Shown here: in pieces, positions 46,434-56,463 of the stretch | Numbering within the stretch: position 1 is the first letter of the stretch | How the letters are laid out: every line of letters begins with the position of its first letter | From: Thalassotalea euphylliae | GTDB taxonomy: Bacteria > Pseudomonadota > Gammaproteobacteria > Enterobacterales > Alteromonadaceae | Reading direction: 5' to 3' | NCBI RefSeq assembly: GCF_003390395.1 | Contig: NZ_QUOV01000001.1 | Location: forward strand, 3,348,001-3,412,000 | Length of the DNA: 64,000 nt | Program-made: the position numbers and the translations under genes | Notes under the pieces: model-generated | Databases searched by the model: none | What the model saw: only the letters and a program-made list of their open reading frames with translations | Told to the model about the DNA's origin: nothing

Positions 46434-46789
46434 TAGCTTAAATGACCACGTTCAATTTCAACGCCTACCGTTTGCGCGTTATGCACAGCCCCTGGCTTAC
46501 CTATCGCTAATTTAAGCCAAGGAATTTGATATTCAGTGATCAGAAAGTTCGCCATGCGTTCGGCAAGTGTTTCGAGTAAATCGACCGGATTTTCATTGGC
46601 AAATTGCTCTAGTGCAACAGAGATTTCAGCATAATCTAACGTTTTAGCGAGTTCGTCATTCTCTGCTGCTAATCGCGTGTTCCATCCCATGGTTAAATCA
46701 ATCACTAAAGTTTGCTTGATTTGCTTTTCCCACTCATAAAAACCAATCGTGGTTTGTATCTTAAGTCCTTGAATAAAAACTTTATCCAC
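46433..46789 (-). CDS. folB: Dihydroneopterin aldolase
   Basis: Converts dihydroneopterin to hydroxymethyl-dihydropterin plus glycolaldehyde, the step before FolK. 118 residues, full length. It starts MDKVFIQGLKIQTTIGFYEWE, which holds the conserved active-site glutamate, and has the LLETLAERMANFLI helix. It is the first gene of the folB-folK-uppP group and divergent from plsY across a 137-base gap. Confidence 0.95.
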   Translation of the reverse strand: MDKVFIQGLKIQTTIGFYEWEKQIKQTLVIDLTMGWNTRLAAENDELAKTLDYAEISVALEQFANENPVDLLETLAERMANFLITEYQIPWLKLAIGKPGAVHNAQTVGVEIERGHLS

Positions 46790-46926
46790 GCTTATTCCCA
46801 GCCATATCAGGATTTGCTAAATTTAACCGCGAGTTTACCTCTCAAGGTATAGAAAAACCAGTGCTATAAGCGCTAGAATGGCCAACCAATAACCAAGAAC
46901 AAGCGTATTGATGGATTAAAGACGAG

Positions 46927-47505
46927 ATGATTGTTACCGCAGCTATGATAGTGATTGCCTATTTGCTTGGCTCTATCTCAAGCGCGATATTGATCTGTCG
47001 ACTTCTTAGCCTACCAGATCCCCGCTCTACAGGCTCAAAAAACCCCGGTGCTACCAACGTACTTCGCATCAGCAACAAAGCAACAGCCGCAACGGTATTA
47101 CTACTTGATGTATTAAAAGGTACCTTACCCGTCTGGGGTGCTTACTTTATGGGAGTTGAACCAATATGGTTAGGGGTGGTTGGTATGGCTGCTTGTTTAG
47201 GCCATATGTTCCCTATCTTTTTTGAACTTAAAGGAGGGAAAGCCGTTGCGACTGCATTTGGCGTACTAGTGCCAATCGGTATTGACCTTGGAGTGTTACT
47301 GCTACTTACCTGGATTATTGTTGCCAAGTCGACCCGTTATTCGAGTCTCGCCGCCATCGTTACAGTATTGCTGGCACCGCTGTATGTTTGGCTATTAAAA
47401 CCGCTTTATGTCTATCCGGTACTTATGCTGTCTGCACTAATAGTGATCCGCCACAAAGACAATATTTCTCGGCTGATTAAAGGTACGGAACCTCAAATCA
47501 GCTAG
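46927..47505 (+). CDS. plsY: Acyl-phosphate:glycerol-3-phosphate acyltransferase
   Basis: Inner-membrane enzyme that starts phospholipid synthesis by acylating glycerol-3-phosphate from acyl phosphate. 192 residues with about five membrane helices. The three PlsY motifs are visible: [22 protein letters not shown] and [21 protein letters not shown]. It is a monocistronic gene between folB and tsaD, an arrangement common in Gammaproteobacteria. Confidence 0.96.
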   Translation: MIVTAAMIVIAYLLGSISSAILICRLLSLPDPRSTGSKNPGATNVLRISNKATAATVLLLDVLKGTLPVWGAYFMGVEPIWLGVVGMAACLGHMFPIFFELKGGKAVATAFGVLVPIGIDLGVLLLLTWIIVAKSTRYSSLAAIVTVLLAPLYVWLLKPLYVYPVLMLSALIVIRHKDNISRLIKGTEPQIS

Positions 47506-47571
47506 AAGCAGTAGTTTAATTAATAGTTAGCGCCTTACTTATCAGCAAATTCCCCGTTAACAAATTACCCG

Positions 47572-48585
47572 TTAAATCGCTGGTAAAGTATCAAGTGGCC
47601 AGCGCGGTGTTGCTTTAAAAGTTAAATCAGCTGACACACCCGCTTTCAAGCGCTGCATACCCGCATAAGCGATCATTGCGCCGTTATCTGTACAGAACTC
47701 AGGTCTAGGGTAATACACGTTACCACCAAGCTTATCTGTCACTGCTTCGAGCTTTTCACGCAATGAAGTATTCGCACTTACACCACCAGCTATAACTAAG
47801 CGTTTTAAGCCGCATTGCTCTAGTGCGCGGCGACATTTAATTGCAAGAGTATCAACCACAGCTTCTTGGAATGCATAAGCGATATCAGCATACGTTTGTG
47901 CGCTACTGTCTTCTTTGGCAATCGTGTTAGCGGCAAATGTCTTTAAGCCACTAAAACTAAAATCTAAGCCCGGTCGGTCGGTCATCGGCCTTGGAAACTT
48001 AAAACGACCTTTTGTGCCGTTTTCTGCCATTTTTGCCAATACTGGGCCACCTGGGTAGTCTAACCCCAACAGCTTAGCGGTTTTATCAAATGCCTCTCCT
48101 GCCGCATCATCGACAGATTCGCCGAGTAACTCATAGTGACCTATGCCATCAACACGCACTAACATGGTATGCCCGCCAGAAACTAGTAAGGCAACAAAAG
48201 GAAATTCAGGGACATCATCTTCTAACATTGGCGCGAGCAAATGCCCTTCCATATGATGTACGGGTACCGCAGGTAAATTCCAACCATACGCTAAACTGCG
48301 GCCAATTGAACAGCCAACTAATAAGGCACCAACAAGACCAGGGCCAGCGGTGTAAGCCACCCCATCAAGATCTTGAGGTGTCAGGTTTGCTTCAGCCAGC
48401 ACTTCTTTAATCAATGGAATGGTTTTGCGTACGTGATCACGCGATGCCAGTTCAGGTACTACTCCGCCATAATCAGCATGTACCGCAATTTGGCTATAAA
48501 GGCGATGCGACATAATGCCTTGCTCTTCATCATAAATTGCAATACCTGTTTCATCACAAGAAGTTTCAATACCTAAAATTCGCAT
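47572..48585 (-). CDS. tsaD: tRNA N6-threonylcarbamoyladenosine transferase subunit
   Basis: Transfers the threonylcarbamoyl group to A37 of tRNAs reading ANN codons, working with TsaB and TsaE. 337 residues. It starts [19 protein letters not shown], has the metal-binding HMEGHLLA (H-x-E-x-H) motif, ASK-type fold segments [11 protein letters not shown] and [14 protein letters not shown], and a C-terminal [12 protein letters not shown]. It is divergent from the region leading to rpsU, as in many Gammaproteobacteria. Confidence 0.97.
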   Translation of the reverse strand: MRILGIETSCDETGIAIYDEEQGIMSHRLYSQIAVHADYGGVVPELASRDHVRKTIPLIKEVLAEANLTPQDLDGVAYTAGPGLVGALLVGCSIGRSLAYGWNLPAVPVHHMEGHLLAPMLEDDVPEFPFVALLVSGGHTMLVRVDGIGHYELLGESVDDAAGEAFDKTAKLLGLDYPGGPVLAKMAENGTKGRFKFPRPMTDRPGLDFSFSGLKTFAANTIAKEDSSAQTYADIAYAFQEAVVDTLAIKCRRALEQCGLKRLVIAGGVSANTSLREKLEAVTDKLGGNVYYPRPEFCTDNGAMIAYAGMQRLKAGVSADLTFKATPRWPLDTLPAI

Positions 48586-49091
48586 AATATCCGGTAAACC
48601 TATTAGCCTTTAAAACTGCCACCAATACGAAAATTGACGGTGCGCAGAAATTGATGGTGCGTAAATCGCGAATTGTACTGTTTATTTACGCATACGACTA
48701 GAGCGCAAAACTATCAGCTCCGATATATAGCAAAAACCTTTGGCTTTATTTGCTTTAAACCTCTGACTCAGGATTTTTACGTAATATGCACTCCAATGCT
48801 GTCAACTAGCCAAAGTTTGGTGTACCGTGCTATTTCAGTGGTATATCGAAATCACGTAACAGACAGCTAAATAACCTGAGGTTTGGGTAACTAATAGTGA
48901 ATGGCAGATTAATTCAATCACTTATATTTATCTTACTCTTCTAGCGAAAATAGCCTCTAGAAGTACCTTAGTTATCCAGAGCTAAGTTTAGTGAATCTTA
49001 TTAGAAAGGCTTTGATGCCCGATGGCAGTGACACAAATCCTTTGATTATGTTGTGGTTTTACTCTTGGTGGGCAACTAGTGTTTTAACTAT
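48586..49091. other. Intergenic region between tsaD and the solute-binding-like gene
   Basis: Contains the tsaD upstream region. A 65-codon open frame at 48673-48870 has no family resemblance and no ribosome site, and I do not call it. Nothing else is recognisable. Confidence 0.4.
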
Positions 49092-49901
49092 ATGTTTTTT
49101 CGTCTTACGTATTTCAGTCTATTTTTCGCAGTGAACTTGTTCTTTGTACTTGCTAGCTCCGCAAACGGTAAAGCTTTGCAAGCGAGTGATATAAAAGTAA
49201 CTCATCAAACTAATGCACTAATCGCTTCCAATTCTACTACCCATAAACCGATAGTGATTGCCACCAAAGGTGATTGGCCACCTTATTTGTTTGTAGACGG
49301 CAATGGAACATTCCAAGGCTCAGATTATTCCCTACTCAAATCGACATTAGACGATCTCAAAATACCACTTAGCGTCGTTCCTTACATACCACCAAAGCGG
49401 AAGTATTTGATGTTTCAGCAAGGTGATGTGTCAATGTACATTGCTACAACTAAAAACCGTGAACGCATGAAATATGGTTATTTCTCGATCCCTTATCGAC
49501 AAGAGCAAGCCATTGCGTTTTGTTATCAATCTAATTGCCAAAACTATCAAACCCTAGCGGATTATCTCGCGGCTTTTCCTTCCGCTTTAGTTGAATATAA
49601 TGCTACCGGATGGCATGGTGAAACCTTCAAAATGCTTGTTGAAAATAAACCTGCACAATTTCGTCATAGCGATAACCTAGAGCGACGATTAAAAATGTTG
49701 ATCAGTGGTCATGTTGATATTATCTTCGGCGACGCCAGTGCCATAGAACTTTACGCTCAAAAATACAAGATAAAGTTGAAAAAGATAAAGTTACCCGTCA
49801 ATCAAACTGAAGTACATTTTTACTTCAGTAAAAACTCAGTTGATAAAGCCTTTATCAAGCGTTTTAATCAAGCGCTTGCTAAGCAATTAGCTAAACCTTA
49901 A
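49092..49901 (+). CDS. Periplasmic solute-binding-like protein (family 3 type)
   Basis: 269 residues with a signal peptide (about 1-28, ending SSANGKA). The mature part looks like an extracellular solute-binding protein family 3 domain: GDWPPYLFVDGNGTFQGSDY, SLLKSTLDDLKIPLSVVPYI, and LISGHVDIIFGDASAIELYA near the end. Such proteins bind amino acids or act as sensor domains. No ABC permease or ATPase is adjacent, so it is an orphan, and the ligand is unknown. It sits alone between tsaD and rpsU, an unusual insertion point in an otherwise conserved neighbourhood. Confidence 0.75.
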   Translation: MFFRLTYFSLFFAVNLFFVLASSANGKALQASDIKVTHQTNALIASNSTTHKPIVIATKGDWPPYLFVDGNGTFQGSDYSLLKSTLDDLKIPLSVVPYIPPKRKYLMFQQGDVSMYIATTKNRERMKYGYFSIPYRQEQAIAFCYQSNCQNYQTLADYLAAFPSALVEYNATGWHGETFKMLVENKPAQFRHSDNLERRLKMLISGHVDIIFGDASAIELYAQKYKIKLKKIKLPVNQTEVHFYFSKNSVDKAFIKRFNQALAKQLAKP

Positions 49902-50202
49902 AAGTTGAAACACCCTCTTTTTTCTTCCGCTATGACTTAATAGAGTCCTCATCGGTACCTTGAATTTGTCAATGTGATAATCCCATCTGCTACTTGCTTC
50001 AAATTAAGTAAACAGAGAATCATTAAAATAACCATATACAAGGCTAATTCTCGCTTTACAATTGGCGTAATAAAGCATAGAATGCGCGCCCCAATTAACA
50101 CAATATGAGCGTATAAACGTTAGGTCTAGTCGCTGTTAACAACTAACAGTAATAACCGAAAGCGTTTATAGATTTATATAGAAATATTAAGGTAAGAGGC
50201 AT
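49902..50202. other. Leader region upstream of rpsU
   Basis: It contains the predicted rpsU promoter at 50055-50083 and a leader of about 110 bases. No clear terminator for the preceding gene was found. Confidence 0.5.
50055..50083 (+). promoter_or_regulatory. Sigma-70 promoter of rpsU operon with GC-rich discriminator
   Basis: A -35 TTTACA (50055-50060) and -10 TAGAAT (50078-50083) are separated by the ideal 17 bases. The next bases, GCGCGCCCC, form a GC-rich discriminator of the type that makes ribosomal promoters sensitive to ppGpp. The start of transcription would be near 50090. Confidence 0.7.
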
Positions 50203-50418
50203 ATGCCAGTAATTAAAGTAAGAGAAAACGAACCATTTGACGTTGCACTACGTCGTTTTAAACGTTCTTGTGAGAAAGCAGGTATTCTTTCTGAAGTACG
50301 TCGTCGCGAGTCATACGAAAAGCCGACTTGGGAACGTAAGCGTAAGAAAGCTGCTGCTGTTAAGCGTGCTGCTAAGAAATTATCTCGTGAGAACGCACGT
50401 CGCGTTCGTATGTACTAA
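50203..50418 (+). CDS. rpsU: 30S ribosomal protein S21
   Basis: 71-residue basic ribosomal protein of the small subunit, needed for initiation on natural mRNAs. It starts [20 protein letters not shown] and ends in the lysine/arginine-rich [14 protein letters not shown], matching the enterobacterial protein closely. GGTAAGAGG before the ATG is the likely ribosome site. It is the first gene of the macromolecular synthesis block rpsU-yqeY-dnaG-rpoD. Confidence 0.98.
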   Translation: MPVIKVRENEPFDVALRRFKRSCEKAGILSEVRRRESYEKPTWERKRKKAAAVKRAAKKLSRENARRVRMY

Positions 50419-50473
50419 TCACTGTTTTACTCTGTTAAAACAATAATTAGTCAACTTGCTTGAGACTGAAAAC

Positions 50474-50920
50474 ATGAGTTTGCTTGTTCAATTAAAAGAT
50501 GAAATGAAAGTCGCAATGCGCGCCAAGGAAAAAATTAAACTTGGTGCAATACGTATGGCGCTTTCGTCAATCAAACAAGCGGAAATCGACAATAAAACCG
50601 AGCTCGATGATGCTGGTATTATTGCAGTGTTAACCAAAATGGTTAAACAACGCAAAGAGTCGATTACTATGTACACCGAAGGTGGTCGTGAAGAGTTAGC
50701 CGCTAATGAAGCAGCCGAAGTTGCCGCATTAGAAGCCTTTTTGCCAACGCCTCTTACCGACGAAGAAATCGCAAAAATGATTTCTGATGCTATTGCCGAT
50801 ACCGGAGCCAGTTCAATGGCCGATATGGGCAAAGTTATGGCAGTATTAAAGCCTGCAATGCAGGGTAAGGCCGATTTAGGCGCTGTCAGTGGTAAAGTTA
50901 GAGCAACTTTAAACGCATAA
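50474..50920 (+). CDS. yqeY: GatB/YqeY domain protein
   Basis: 148 residues from the ATG at 50474 (MSLLVQLKDEMK); an in-frame TTG six codons upstream is less likely. It is a stand-alone YqeY domain, related to the tail domain of the tRNA-amidotransferase subunit GatB and thought to bind tRNA. Typical segments are AMRAKEKIKLGAIRMALSSI and KMVKQRKESITMY, and the C-terminal DMGKVMAVLKPAMQGKADLG. It commonly sits between rpsU and dnaG. A terminator follows. Confidence 0.92.
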   Translation: MSLLVQLKDEMKVAMRAKEKIKLGAIRMALSSIKQAEIDNKTELDDAGIIAVLTKMVKQRKESITMYTEGGREELAANEAAEVAALEAFLPTPLTDEEIAKMISDAIADTGASSMADMGKVMAVLKPAMQGKADLGAVSGKVRATLNA

Positions 50921-50960
50921 TTTTCTTGTTGCTTTTAAAGCAACAAGCGATATGCAAAGA

Positions 50961-50991
50961 AAACCGTGATGTTTTGCATCGCGGTTTTTTT
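50961..50991 (+). terminator. Rho-independent terminator after yqeY
   Basis: AAACCGTGATG / CATCGCGGTTT stem (one G-T pair) with a TTTTG loop and a run of seven Ts in all. It separates rpsU-yqeY from dnaG-rpoD. Confidence 0.9.
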
Positions 50992-51063
50992 ATGTCAGAA
51001 TGCTCTGTTATGCGGGTATTTATCTTTGGATAGTTTTCATAAAATCTCGACTCGCGTTGCCGC

Positions 51064-51069
51064 TATAAT
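51064..51069 (+). promoter_or_regulatory. Probable -10 box of a dnaG promoter
   Basis: A perfect TATAAT at 51064-51069, 32 bases upstream of the dnaG ATG and after the yqeY terminator. No good -35 is seen at 16-18 bases. dnaG needs its own promoter because of the terminator, which supports this site. Confidence 0.45.
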
Positions 51070-51100
51070 GATAATAACTTAGGTAGTTTTGTTCCCAGCC

Positions 51101-52873
51101 ATGGCCGGATTAATCCCACGACAATTTATAGATGACTTGCTTGCTCGCACTGATATCGTAGAGCTTATCAATGGCCGCGTTACCTTAAAAAAAGCGGGTA
51201 AGAATTATCAGGCTTGCTGTCCGTTCCACACTGAAAAAACACCGTCATTTAGTGTTAGCCCCGACAAACAGTTTTATCACTGTTTTGGCTGTGGTGAGCA
51301 TGGCAACGCCATCTCGTTTTTAATGGAATACGACCGACTTGATTTTGTTGATGCAATTGAAGAACTCGCGTCAATGCAAGGCATGGAAGTGCCGCGCGAA
51401 GAGCGCAGTCACACACCTGAACAGCAGCGTAAATATCAACAAGCCCAACAACAAAAACAAAGTGATTACCAATTACTAGAGCAAATTTCACGTTTTTATC
51501 AGCAACAATTGCGCGTTGCCAGTGACAAAGATGTCGCGATTAACTACCTGAAAAGCCGAGGGCTGTCTGGAGAAATCGCCAAACGTTTTGGCATTGGCTA
51601 TATCTCAGATAACTGGGATGGCATGATGAATACCTTTGCTCATAACCATCAATTAGCCAAGCAACTGGTTGATCTCGGGATGGCAATTGAAAGTGAAAAT
51701 GGTCGCCGCCCATACGACAGATTTCGCGGTCGCATTATGTTTCCCATTCGTGAGAAGCGAGGCAAAGTGATTGGTTTTGGCGGTCGAGTACTTGGCGATG
51801 GCACGCCTAAATACTTAAACTCACCGGAAACTCGTATTTATCACAAAGGCCAAGAACTCTATGGCCTTTATGAAGCCAAACAGGCAAATAAAAACCTACA
51901 GCGACTGGTGGTCGTAGAAGGCTACATGGATGTCGTCGCACTTGCCCAGCACGGTATTGACTATGCGGTAGCGTCGCTTGGCACCTCGACCACAGCAGAG
52001 CAATTGCAAACCCTGTTTCGCACCGTTAATGAAGTGATTTGTTGCTATGATGGTGACAGAGCTGGTCGTGAAGCAGCGTGGCGTGCCATGGATAACGCCC
52101 TCCCCCTAGTGCGAGATGGCGTATCGTTAAAATTTGTGTTTTTGCCTGACGGCGAAGATCCTGACAGTTTAGTGCGCCAGCAAGGGCAACAAGCCTTTGA
52201 GCAAGTGCTAGAACAAGCACAGCCTTTGTCAAAATTCTTGTTGGAGAACCTTATCGCCAAAGTGGACATGACCAGTTTAGAAGGTCGCGCCTCACTCGCT
52301 GAATCTTTCCAACCGTTCTTAAATAAAATGCCCGCCAGTATTTTAAAAGAAAGTCTGATCAATGAAATTGCCAATAACTTTGGTACGGGTAGTGAGCATT
52401 TAGCCAAACAGCTTAGCCAAGCCTCACCATCACCGGCGAAAGCTCAAGCCAAGGCTAACACGCCAACAAGAACAACACCGGCAAGGCTTGCTATTGCACT
52501 TTTACTTGAATCACCAGCATTGGCACAAACGCTGCCAAATCCACAAGTACTCGGCCAGCTAGATCAGCCCGGTGTAAGTTTATTAACAGAGCTGCTTGAA
52601 ATTTGCACGCGCAGCCCCAATATCAACAGCGGTCAAATTATTGAGATGTACCGTGACCGTGTTGAAGGTAAACAACTTGCCAAACTATTGTGTTGGGAAC
52701 ATCAAATAAATGCTGATAATGCCGAGGATGTATTCCTTGATAGCATTGAAAAGTTGCTGAATACCTTAGTTGAACAACGCACCGAATTACTGCTGCAAAA
52801 AGGTCGACTAAATCAATTAACAGCACAAGAAAAAAGAGAATTACAGGCCTTGTTAAACGAGCAATCGCTGTAA
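51101..52873 (+). CDS. dnaG: DNA primase
   Basis: Makes RNA primers for replication. I use the ATG at 51101 (MAGLIPRQFIDDLL); an in-frame TTG four codons upstream is unlikely. About 590 residues. The zinc-binding domain has C40, H43, C61 and C64 (CCPFHTEKTPSFSV and FYHCFGCGEHG). The RNA polymerase domain includes GYISDNWDGM, FRGRIMFPI and GFGGRVLGDG, and the TOPRIM core with LVVVEGYMDVVALAQHG. A C-terminal helicase-binding domain follows. The gene lies between yqeY and rpoD as in most Gammaproteobacteria. Confidence 0.97.
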   Translation: MAGLIPRQFIDDLLARTDIVELINGRVTLKKAGKNYQACCPFHTEKTPSFSVSPDKQFYHCFGCGEHGNAISFLMEYDRLDFVDAIEELASMQGMEVPREERSHTPEQQRKYQQAQQQKQSDYQLLEQISRFYQQQLRVASDKDVAINYLKSRGLSGEIAKRFGIGYISDNWDGMMNTFAHNHQLAKQLVDLGMAIESENGRRPYDRFRGRIMFPIREKRGKVIGFGGRVLGDGTPKYLNSPETRIYHKGQELYGLYEAKQANKNLQRLVVVEGYMDVVALAQHGIDYAVASLGTSTTAEQLQTLFRTVNEVICCYDGDRAGREAAWRAMDNALPLVRDGVSLKFVFLPDGEDPDSLVRQQGQQAFEQVLEQAQPLSKFLLENLIAKVDMTSLEGRASLAESFQPFLNKMPASILKESLINEIANNFGTGSEHLAKQLSQASPSPAKAQAKANTPTRTTPARLAIALLLESPALAQTLPNPQVLGQLDQPGVSLLTELLEICTRSPNINSGQIIEMYRDRVEGKQLAKLLCWEHQINADNAEDVFLDSIEKLLNTLVEQRTELLLQKGRLNQLTAQEKRELQALLNEQSL

Positions 52874-52995
52874 CAAGATCTGACAATATGTAACGCAGTA
52901 AACAATGAAAGCGCTGGCAATTTTATCGTCAACTTGCTAGAATTTATCGCTTACTGTTCTTATTTTGATAGCCATAAATAGGTGGACATTCGTCA

Positions 52996-54852
52996 ATGGA
53001 TCAAGCCCCACAATCTAGACTTAAAGAGTTAATAACCAAAGGTAAAGAACAAGGTTATTTAACTTTTGCAGAAGTTAACGATCACCTCCCTCAAGACATT
53101 ATCGATTCCGATCAAGTTGAAGATATTATTCGCATGATCAACGACATGGGTATTCAGGTATTTGAAAATGCCCCTGACGCCGATGAACTGATGATGAGCG
53201 AGGCCAATACTGATGAAGATGCTGCCGAAGCTGCTGCTCAAGCACTTGCCACGGTAGAGAGTGAAATAGGCCGCACAACCGATCCGGTACGTATGTATAT
53301 GCGTGAAATGGGTACGGTTGAACTACTAACGCGTAAAGGCGAAATCGTTATCGCCAAGCGTATCGAAGAAGGTATCAAAGAAGTACAACGCTCGGTAGCC
53401 GAATACCCACCAGCGATCAATTTCCTATTAGATCAATGGGACAACTTTGTTGCTGAAGAAATTCGCTTAAGTGACATTATTGTTGGTTTCTTAGACCCAG
53501 ACGCTGAAGACGATGACGTAGCCGCAGCGGCAACGCACGTTGGCTCTGAATTATCAGAAGAAGAATTGGAAGATGAAGATTCAGATATCCAAGATTCTGA
53601 CGATAGCGATGATGATAGCGAAGAAGAAGCCGATACAGGCCCAGATCCTGAGCTAGCTAAAGAAAAATTCACTGCTCTACGCGAAGCTTATGAAGCAGCG
53701 AACAAAGTGATTGACGCTAAAGGTCGCGGCCACGCTGATTCAGAAAAAGCAATCGACGCACTAGCTGACGTATTCAAAGAATTCCGCTTAGTACCAAAAG
53801 TGTTTGATCGCCTAGTGAAGAACATGCGTGACGTAATGGATCGTCTGCGTGTACAAGAGCGTTTAATCATGAAGCACTGCGTTGTTGGTGCAGGTATGCC
53901 AAAAGCTACCTTTATCAAAATCTTCCCAGGTAATGAAACATCATTAGACTGGTTCGAAGCACAAAAAGCCTCTGGCGAAAGCTACGCGAAACGCTTATCA
54001 GACATTGAAATGGATGTTGAGCGCAGTATTCTTAAGCTTAAACAGCTAGAAGAAGAAACTTTCTTAAACGTACACGGTATTAAAGATATCAACCGTCGTA
54101 TGTCAATCGGTGAAGCAAAAGCTCGCCGCGCGAAAAAAGAAATGGTTGAAGCGAACTTACGTCTTGTTATTTCAATCGCGAAAAAATACACCAACCGTGG
54201 TTTACAATTCTTAGACCTTATCCAAGAAGGTAATATTGGTCTAATGAAAGCGGTTGATAAGTTCGAATACCGTCGTGGTTACAAGTTCTCAACTTATGCA
54301 ACATGGTGGATTCGCCAAGCAATCACTCGCTCGATTGCCGACCAAGCACGTACCATCCGTATTCCTGTGCACATGATTGAAACGATTAACAAGCTTAACC
54401 GTATCTCACGTCAAATGTTGCAAGAAATGGGTCGCGAACCAACACCAGAAGAGTTAGCAGAGCGCATGGTGATGCCGGAAGACAAAATTCGCAAAGTATT
54501 GAAAATTGCTAAAGAGCCTATTTCAATGGAAACGCCAATCGGTGACGATGAAGATTCACACTTAGGTGACTTTATTGAAGATGGCAGCGGTGAACTTCCA
54601 GTGGACTCAGCAACATCTGAAAACTTGAAGCACGCAACACACGAAGTACTAGCAGGCTTAACTGCCCGTGAAGCCAAAGTATTGCGTATGCGCTTCGGTA
54701 TCGACATGAATACTGACCACACGTTAGAAGAAGTTGGTAAGCAGTTTGATGTTACGCGTGAGCGTATTCGTCAAATCGAAGCAAAAGCGCTTCGCAAGCT
54801 TCGCCACCCTTCTCGTTCAGAGCAGCTTAAGAGCTTCTTAGACGGCGAGTAA
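52996..54852 (+). CDS. rpoD: RNA polymerase primary sigma factor (sigma-70)
   Basis: 618 residues, near the 613 of E. coli. Region 1.1 is at the start ([20 protein letters not shown]). Region 1.2 contains [21 protein letters not shown]. The non-conserved insert (about 130-370) has an unusually acidic stretch at about 188-218. Region 2 has [20 protein letters not shown] and [18 protein letters not shown] for -10 recognition. Region 3 follows. Region 4.2 ([20 protein letters not shown]) reads the -35 element. The gap from dnaG is 122 bases with a TAGAAT at 52938-52943 that could be an internal promoter. Confidence 0.98.
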   Translation: MDQAPQSRLKELITKGKEQGYLTFAEVNDHLPQDIIDSDQVEDIIRMINDMGIQVFENAPDADELMMSEANTDEDAAEAAAQALATVESEIGRTTDPVRMYMREMGTVELLTRKGEIVIAKRIEEGIKEVQRSVAEYPPAINFLLDQWDNFVAEEIRLSDIIVGFLDPDAEDDDVAAAATHVGSELSEEELEDEDSDIQDSDDSDDDSEEEADTGPDPELAKEKFTALREAYEAANKVIDAKGRGHADSEKAIDALADVFKEFRLVPKVFDRLVKNMRDVMDRLRVQERLIMKHCVVGAGMPKATFIKIFPGNETSLDWFEAQKASGESYAKRLSDIEMDVERSILKLKQLEEETFLNVHGIKDINRRMSIGEAKARRAKKEMVEANLRLVISIAKKYTNRGLQFLDLIQEGNIGLMKAVDKFEYRRGYKFSTYATWWIRQAITRSIADQARTIRIPVHMIETINKLNRISRQMLQEMGREPTPEELAERMVMPEDKIRKVLKIAKEPISMETPIGDDEDSHLGDFIEDGSGELPVDSATSENLKHATHEVLAGLTAREAKVLRMRFGIDMNTDHTLEEVGKQFDVTRERIRQIEAKALRKLRHPSRSEQLKSFLDGE

Positions 54853-54891
54853 TTGGTCAGCAATGAGTTACACTCATTGAATTCCTAATAT

Positions 54892-54920
54892 AAAAAATCC
54901 AGCCTAGTGCTGGATTTTTT
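54892..54920. terminator. Rho-independent terminator after rpoD
   Basis: AAAAAATCCAGC / GCTGGATTTTTT stem with a CTAGT loop. The T-run serves rpoD; the A-run could serve the convergent gene at 55000. Confidence 0.93.
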
Positions 54921-54999
54921 ATACCTTTTCACTTTCACTTTAACCTTTTACTTTTAACCTTTCAGTAAAACGCAATGGCAAGTAAAACAAGGCTTTCAC

Positions 55000-56349
55000 T
55001 TAACCTGCTGCTAATTTATCTACTTCTGATGTCGTATCATCAGCATCTTTTTTAACTCTCGGTGCGGTTGAATATACAAAAACTAACATTGGCTTCTCAC
55101 ACTCTTCCTGCAGCAGCTTTAACGTTTCTAGATTCGCTTCTGTCAGCACTGAATGCTGTGTTAACAAACACTGCTCTAGACGGTCAAATACGTCTTGAGC
55201 AAGCACTTGCCCAGCTCTTAATTGGCTAATAGTACGTGGAAGTTCATACTGACAGTCAGGTAATGGCTGGCAAAGTAGCTTCTCGGCTTTGAGAATAAGT
55301 TTGCCGTTAAAGTATTTTTTCATCACGGGTTTAAGAGTTTTAAAAGCCGCAACGGGTTGATGTAACTCGCCATCAATTTGACCGCAAATATATAGGTCTA
55401 AAAACACCACTAACGAAAGTATTTTCGCGGCCAAAGCATACACCGAATTGTCTTGCTGAAATGGCTCCGCATCGTCAAGTTGGCAATGAGTACTACCCCA
55501 AACAAAATAAGCACTGCTTACGATTTTTGCACTTGCACTCAACATGGGCGTATCTAGCAAAATATCACTGCTTAACTGAGGTAGTTTTTGCCAGATATGT
55601 AATGCTTGGGGTTTTAGTTCTTCCAATGGCGTGCCTGCTAAATTGGCATCTTGTTCAGTCAACGCAATACGATAGAACAAGCCCGCCAAATAAATTGCAT
55701 TCCCCAATTCCATCGGTAACCCAGCTTGTTCTGCCAATATTTTGGCCTGTTGTGCAATACGGTTGGCGTGACCAGAGGTGTCTTGAGTGTGACTGGCCAC
55801 CAAATTAGCCGACAAATTAATCAGATCATTATGTGAATTAACAAGGCGCTCTGTTTGCTGTTGAGAATGCTCATTACTTGACAGCATCATAGTGCTGATT
55901 AGCTCACTCGCCTCACTTTTATCTTTAAGATATTGGTTTTTTTGCTTCAGCTTTTTAACCGCAAACGCTCGTTTATTTTCTTGCTTTAAGTCATTAATCA
56001 AGCGCTCTAGTGTTGTCAGCAACACATCGTTATCCCAAGGCTTGTCTAAGTATGCTTGAACATGCCCCTGATTAATTGCCGCTTGCGCCATTTCGGCATC
56101 GGCGTATCCCGTTAAAATCACACGACGCGTTTTAGGGCTCAATTTGTAGACGCTCGCCATCAAGTCAACGCCATTCACCTCTGGCATCTTCATATCACTA
56201 AGCATAATATGTGTTGGCGACGACTCAAAAAAAGCCAGCGCTTGCTGAGGATCGGTAAATCCATGCACTTGGTAACGCTTAACCAATAAACGTGTTAAGG
56301 CTTTTACGATTTCTTGCTCGTCGTCGACAATTAAAATTGACGGCTTCAT
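55000..56349 (-). CDS. Response regulator with degenerate HD-GYP-like output domain
   Basis: About 449 residues from the ATG at 56349, with GGAGAA six bases upstream. Residues 1-125 are a receiver domain: the acidic pair D9-D10, phospho-acceptor D52 (LSDMKMP), and the lysine in AYLDKPWD. The rest resembles an RpfG-type HD-GYP output: TQDTSGHANRIAQQAKILAE aligns with the entry helix, but the expected HD motif (LHDIGK) reads LFYRIAL and no GYP motif is visible. Phosphodiesterase activity is therefore unlikely. It may instead bind a partner. It precedes the polysaccharide cluster on the same strand (reading 5' to 3' it is downstream of it). Its sensor kinase is not in the window. Confidence 0.82.
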   Translation of the reverse strand: MKPSILIVDDEQEIVKALTRLLVKRYQVHGFTDPQQALAFFESSPTHIMLSDMKMPEVNGVDLMASVYKLSPKTRRVILTGYADAEMAQAAINQGHVQAYLDKPWDNDVLLTTLERLINDLKQENKRAFAVKKLKQKNQYLKDKSEASELISTMMLSSNEHSQQQTERLVNSHNDLINLSANLVASHTQDTSGHANRIAQQAKILAEQAGLPMELGNAIYLAGLFYRIALTEQDANLAGTPLEELKPQALHIWQKLPQLSSDILLDTPMLSASAKIVSSAYFVWGSTHCQLDDAEPFQQDNSVYALAAKILSLVVFLDLYICGQIDGELHQPVAAFKTLKPVMKKYFNGKLILKAEKLLCQPLPDCQYELPRTISQLRAGQVLAQDVFDRLEQCLLTQHSVLTEANLETLKLLQEECEKPMLVFVYSTAPRVKKDADDTTSEVDKLAAG

Positions 56350-56463
56350 GATACTTCTCCACAAATAACAACTCGATATTTAACTTTTGCAATATGCATC
56401 TCTTTGCAAACATCTATGACTTACAACACCTTTACTTTTACCTTTAACTCTATTTATTGCTTA

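Noticed and set aside
48673..48870. 65-codon open frame upstream of the solute-binding-like gene
   Set aside because: No ribosome site, no family resemblance and a composition like non-coding sequence.
52915..52943. TGGCAA-17-TAGAAT as an rpoD promoter
   Set aside because: The -10 is good but the -35 matches at only three of six positions; mentioned in the rpoD entry but not listed as a site.
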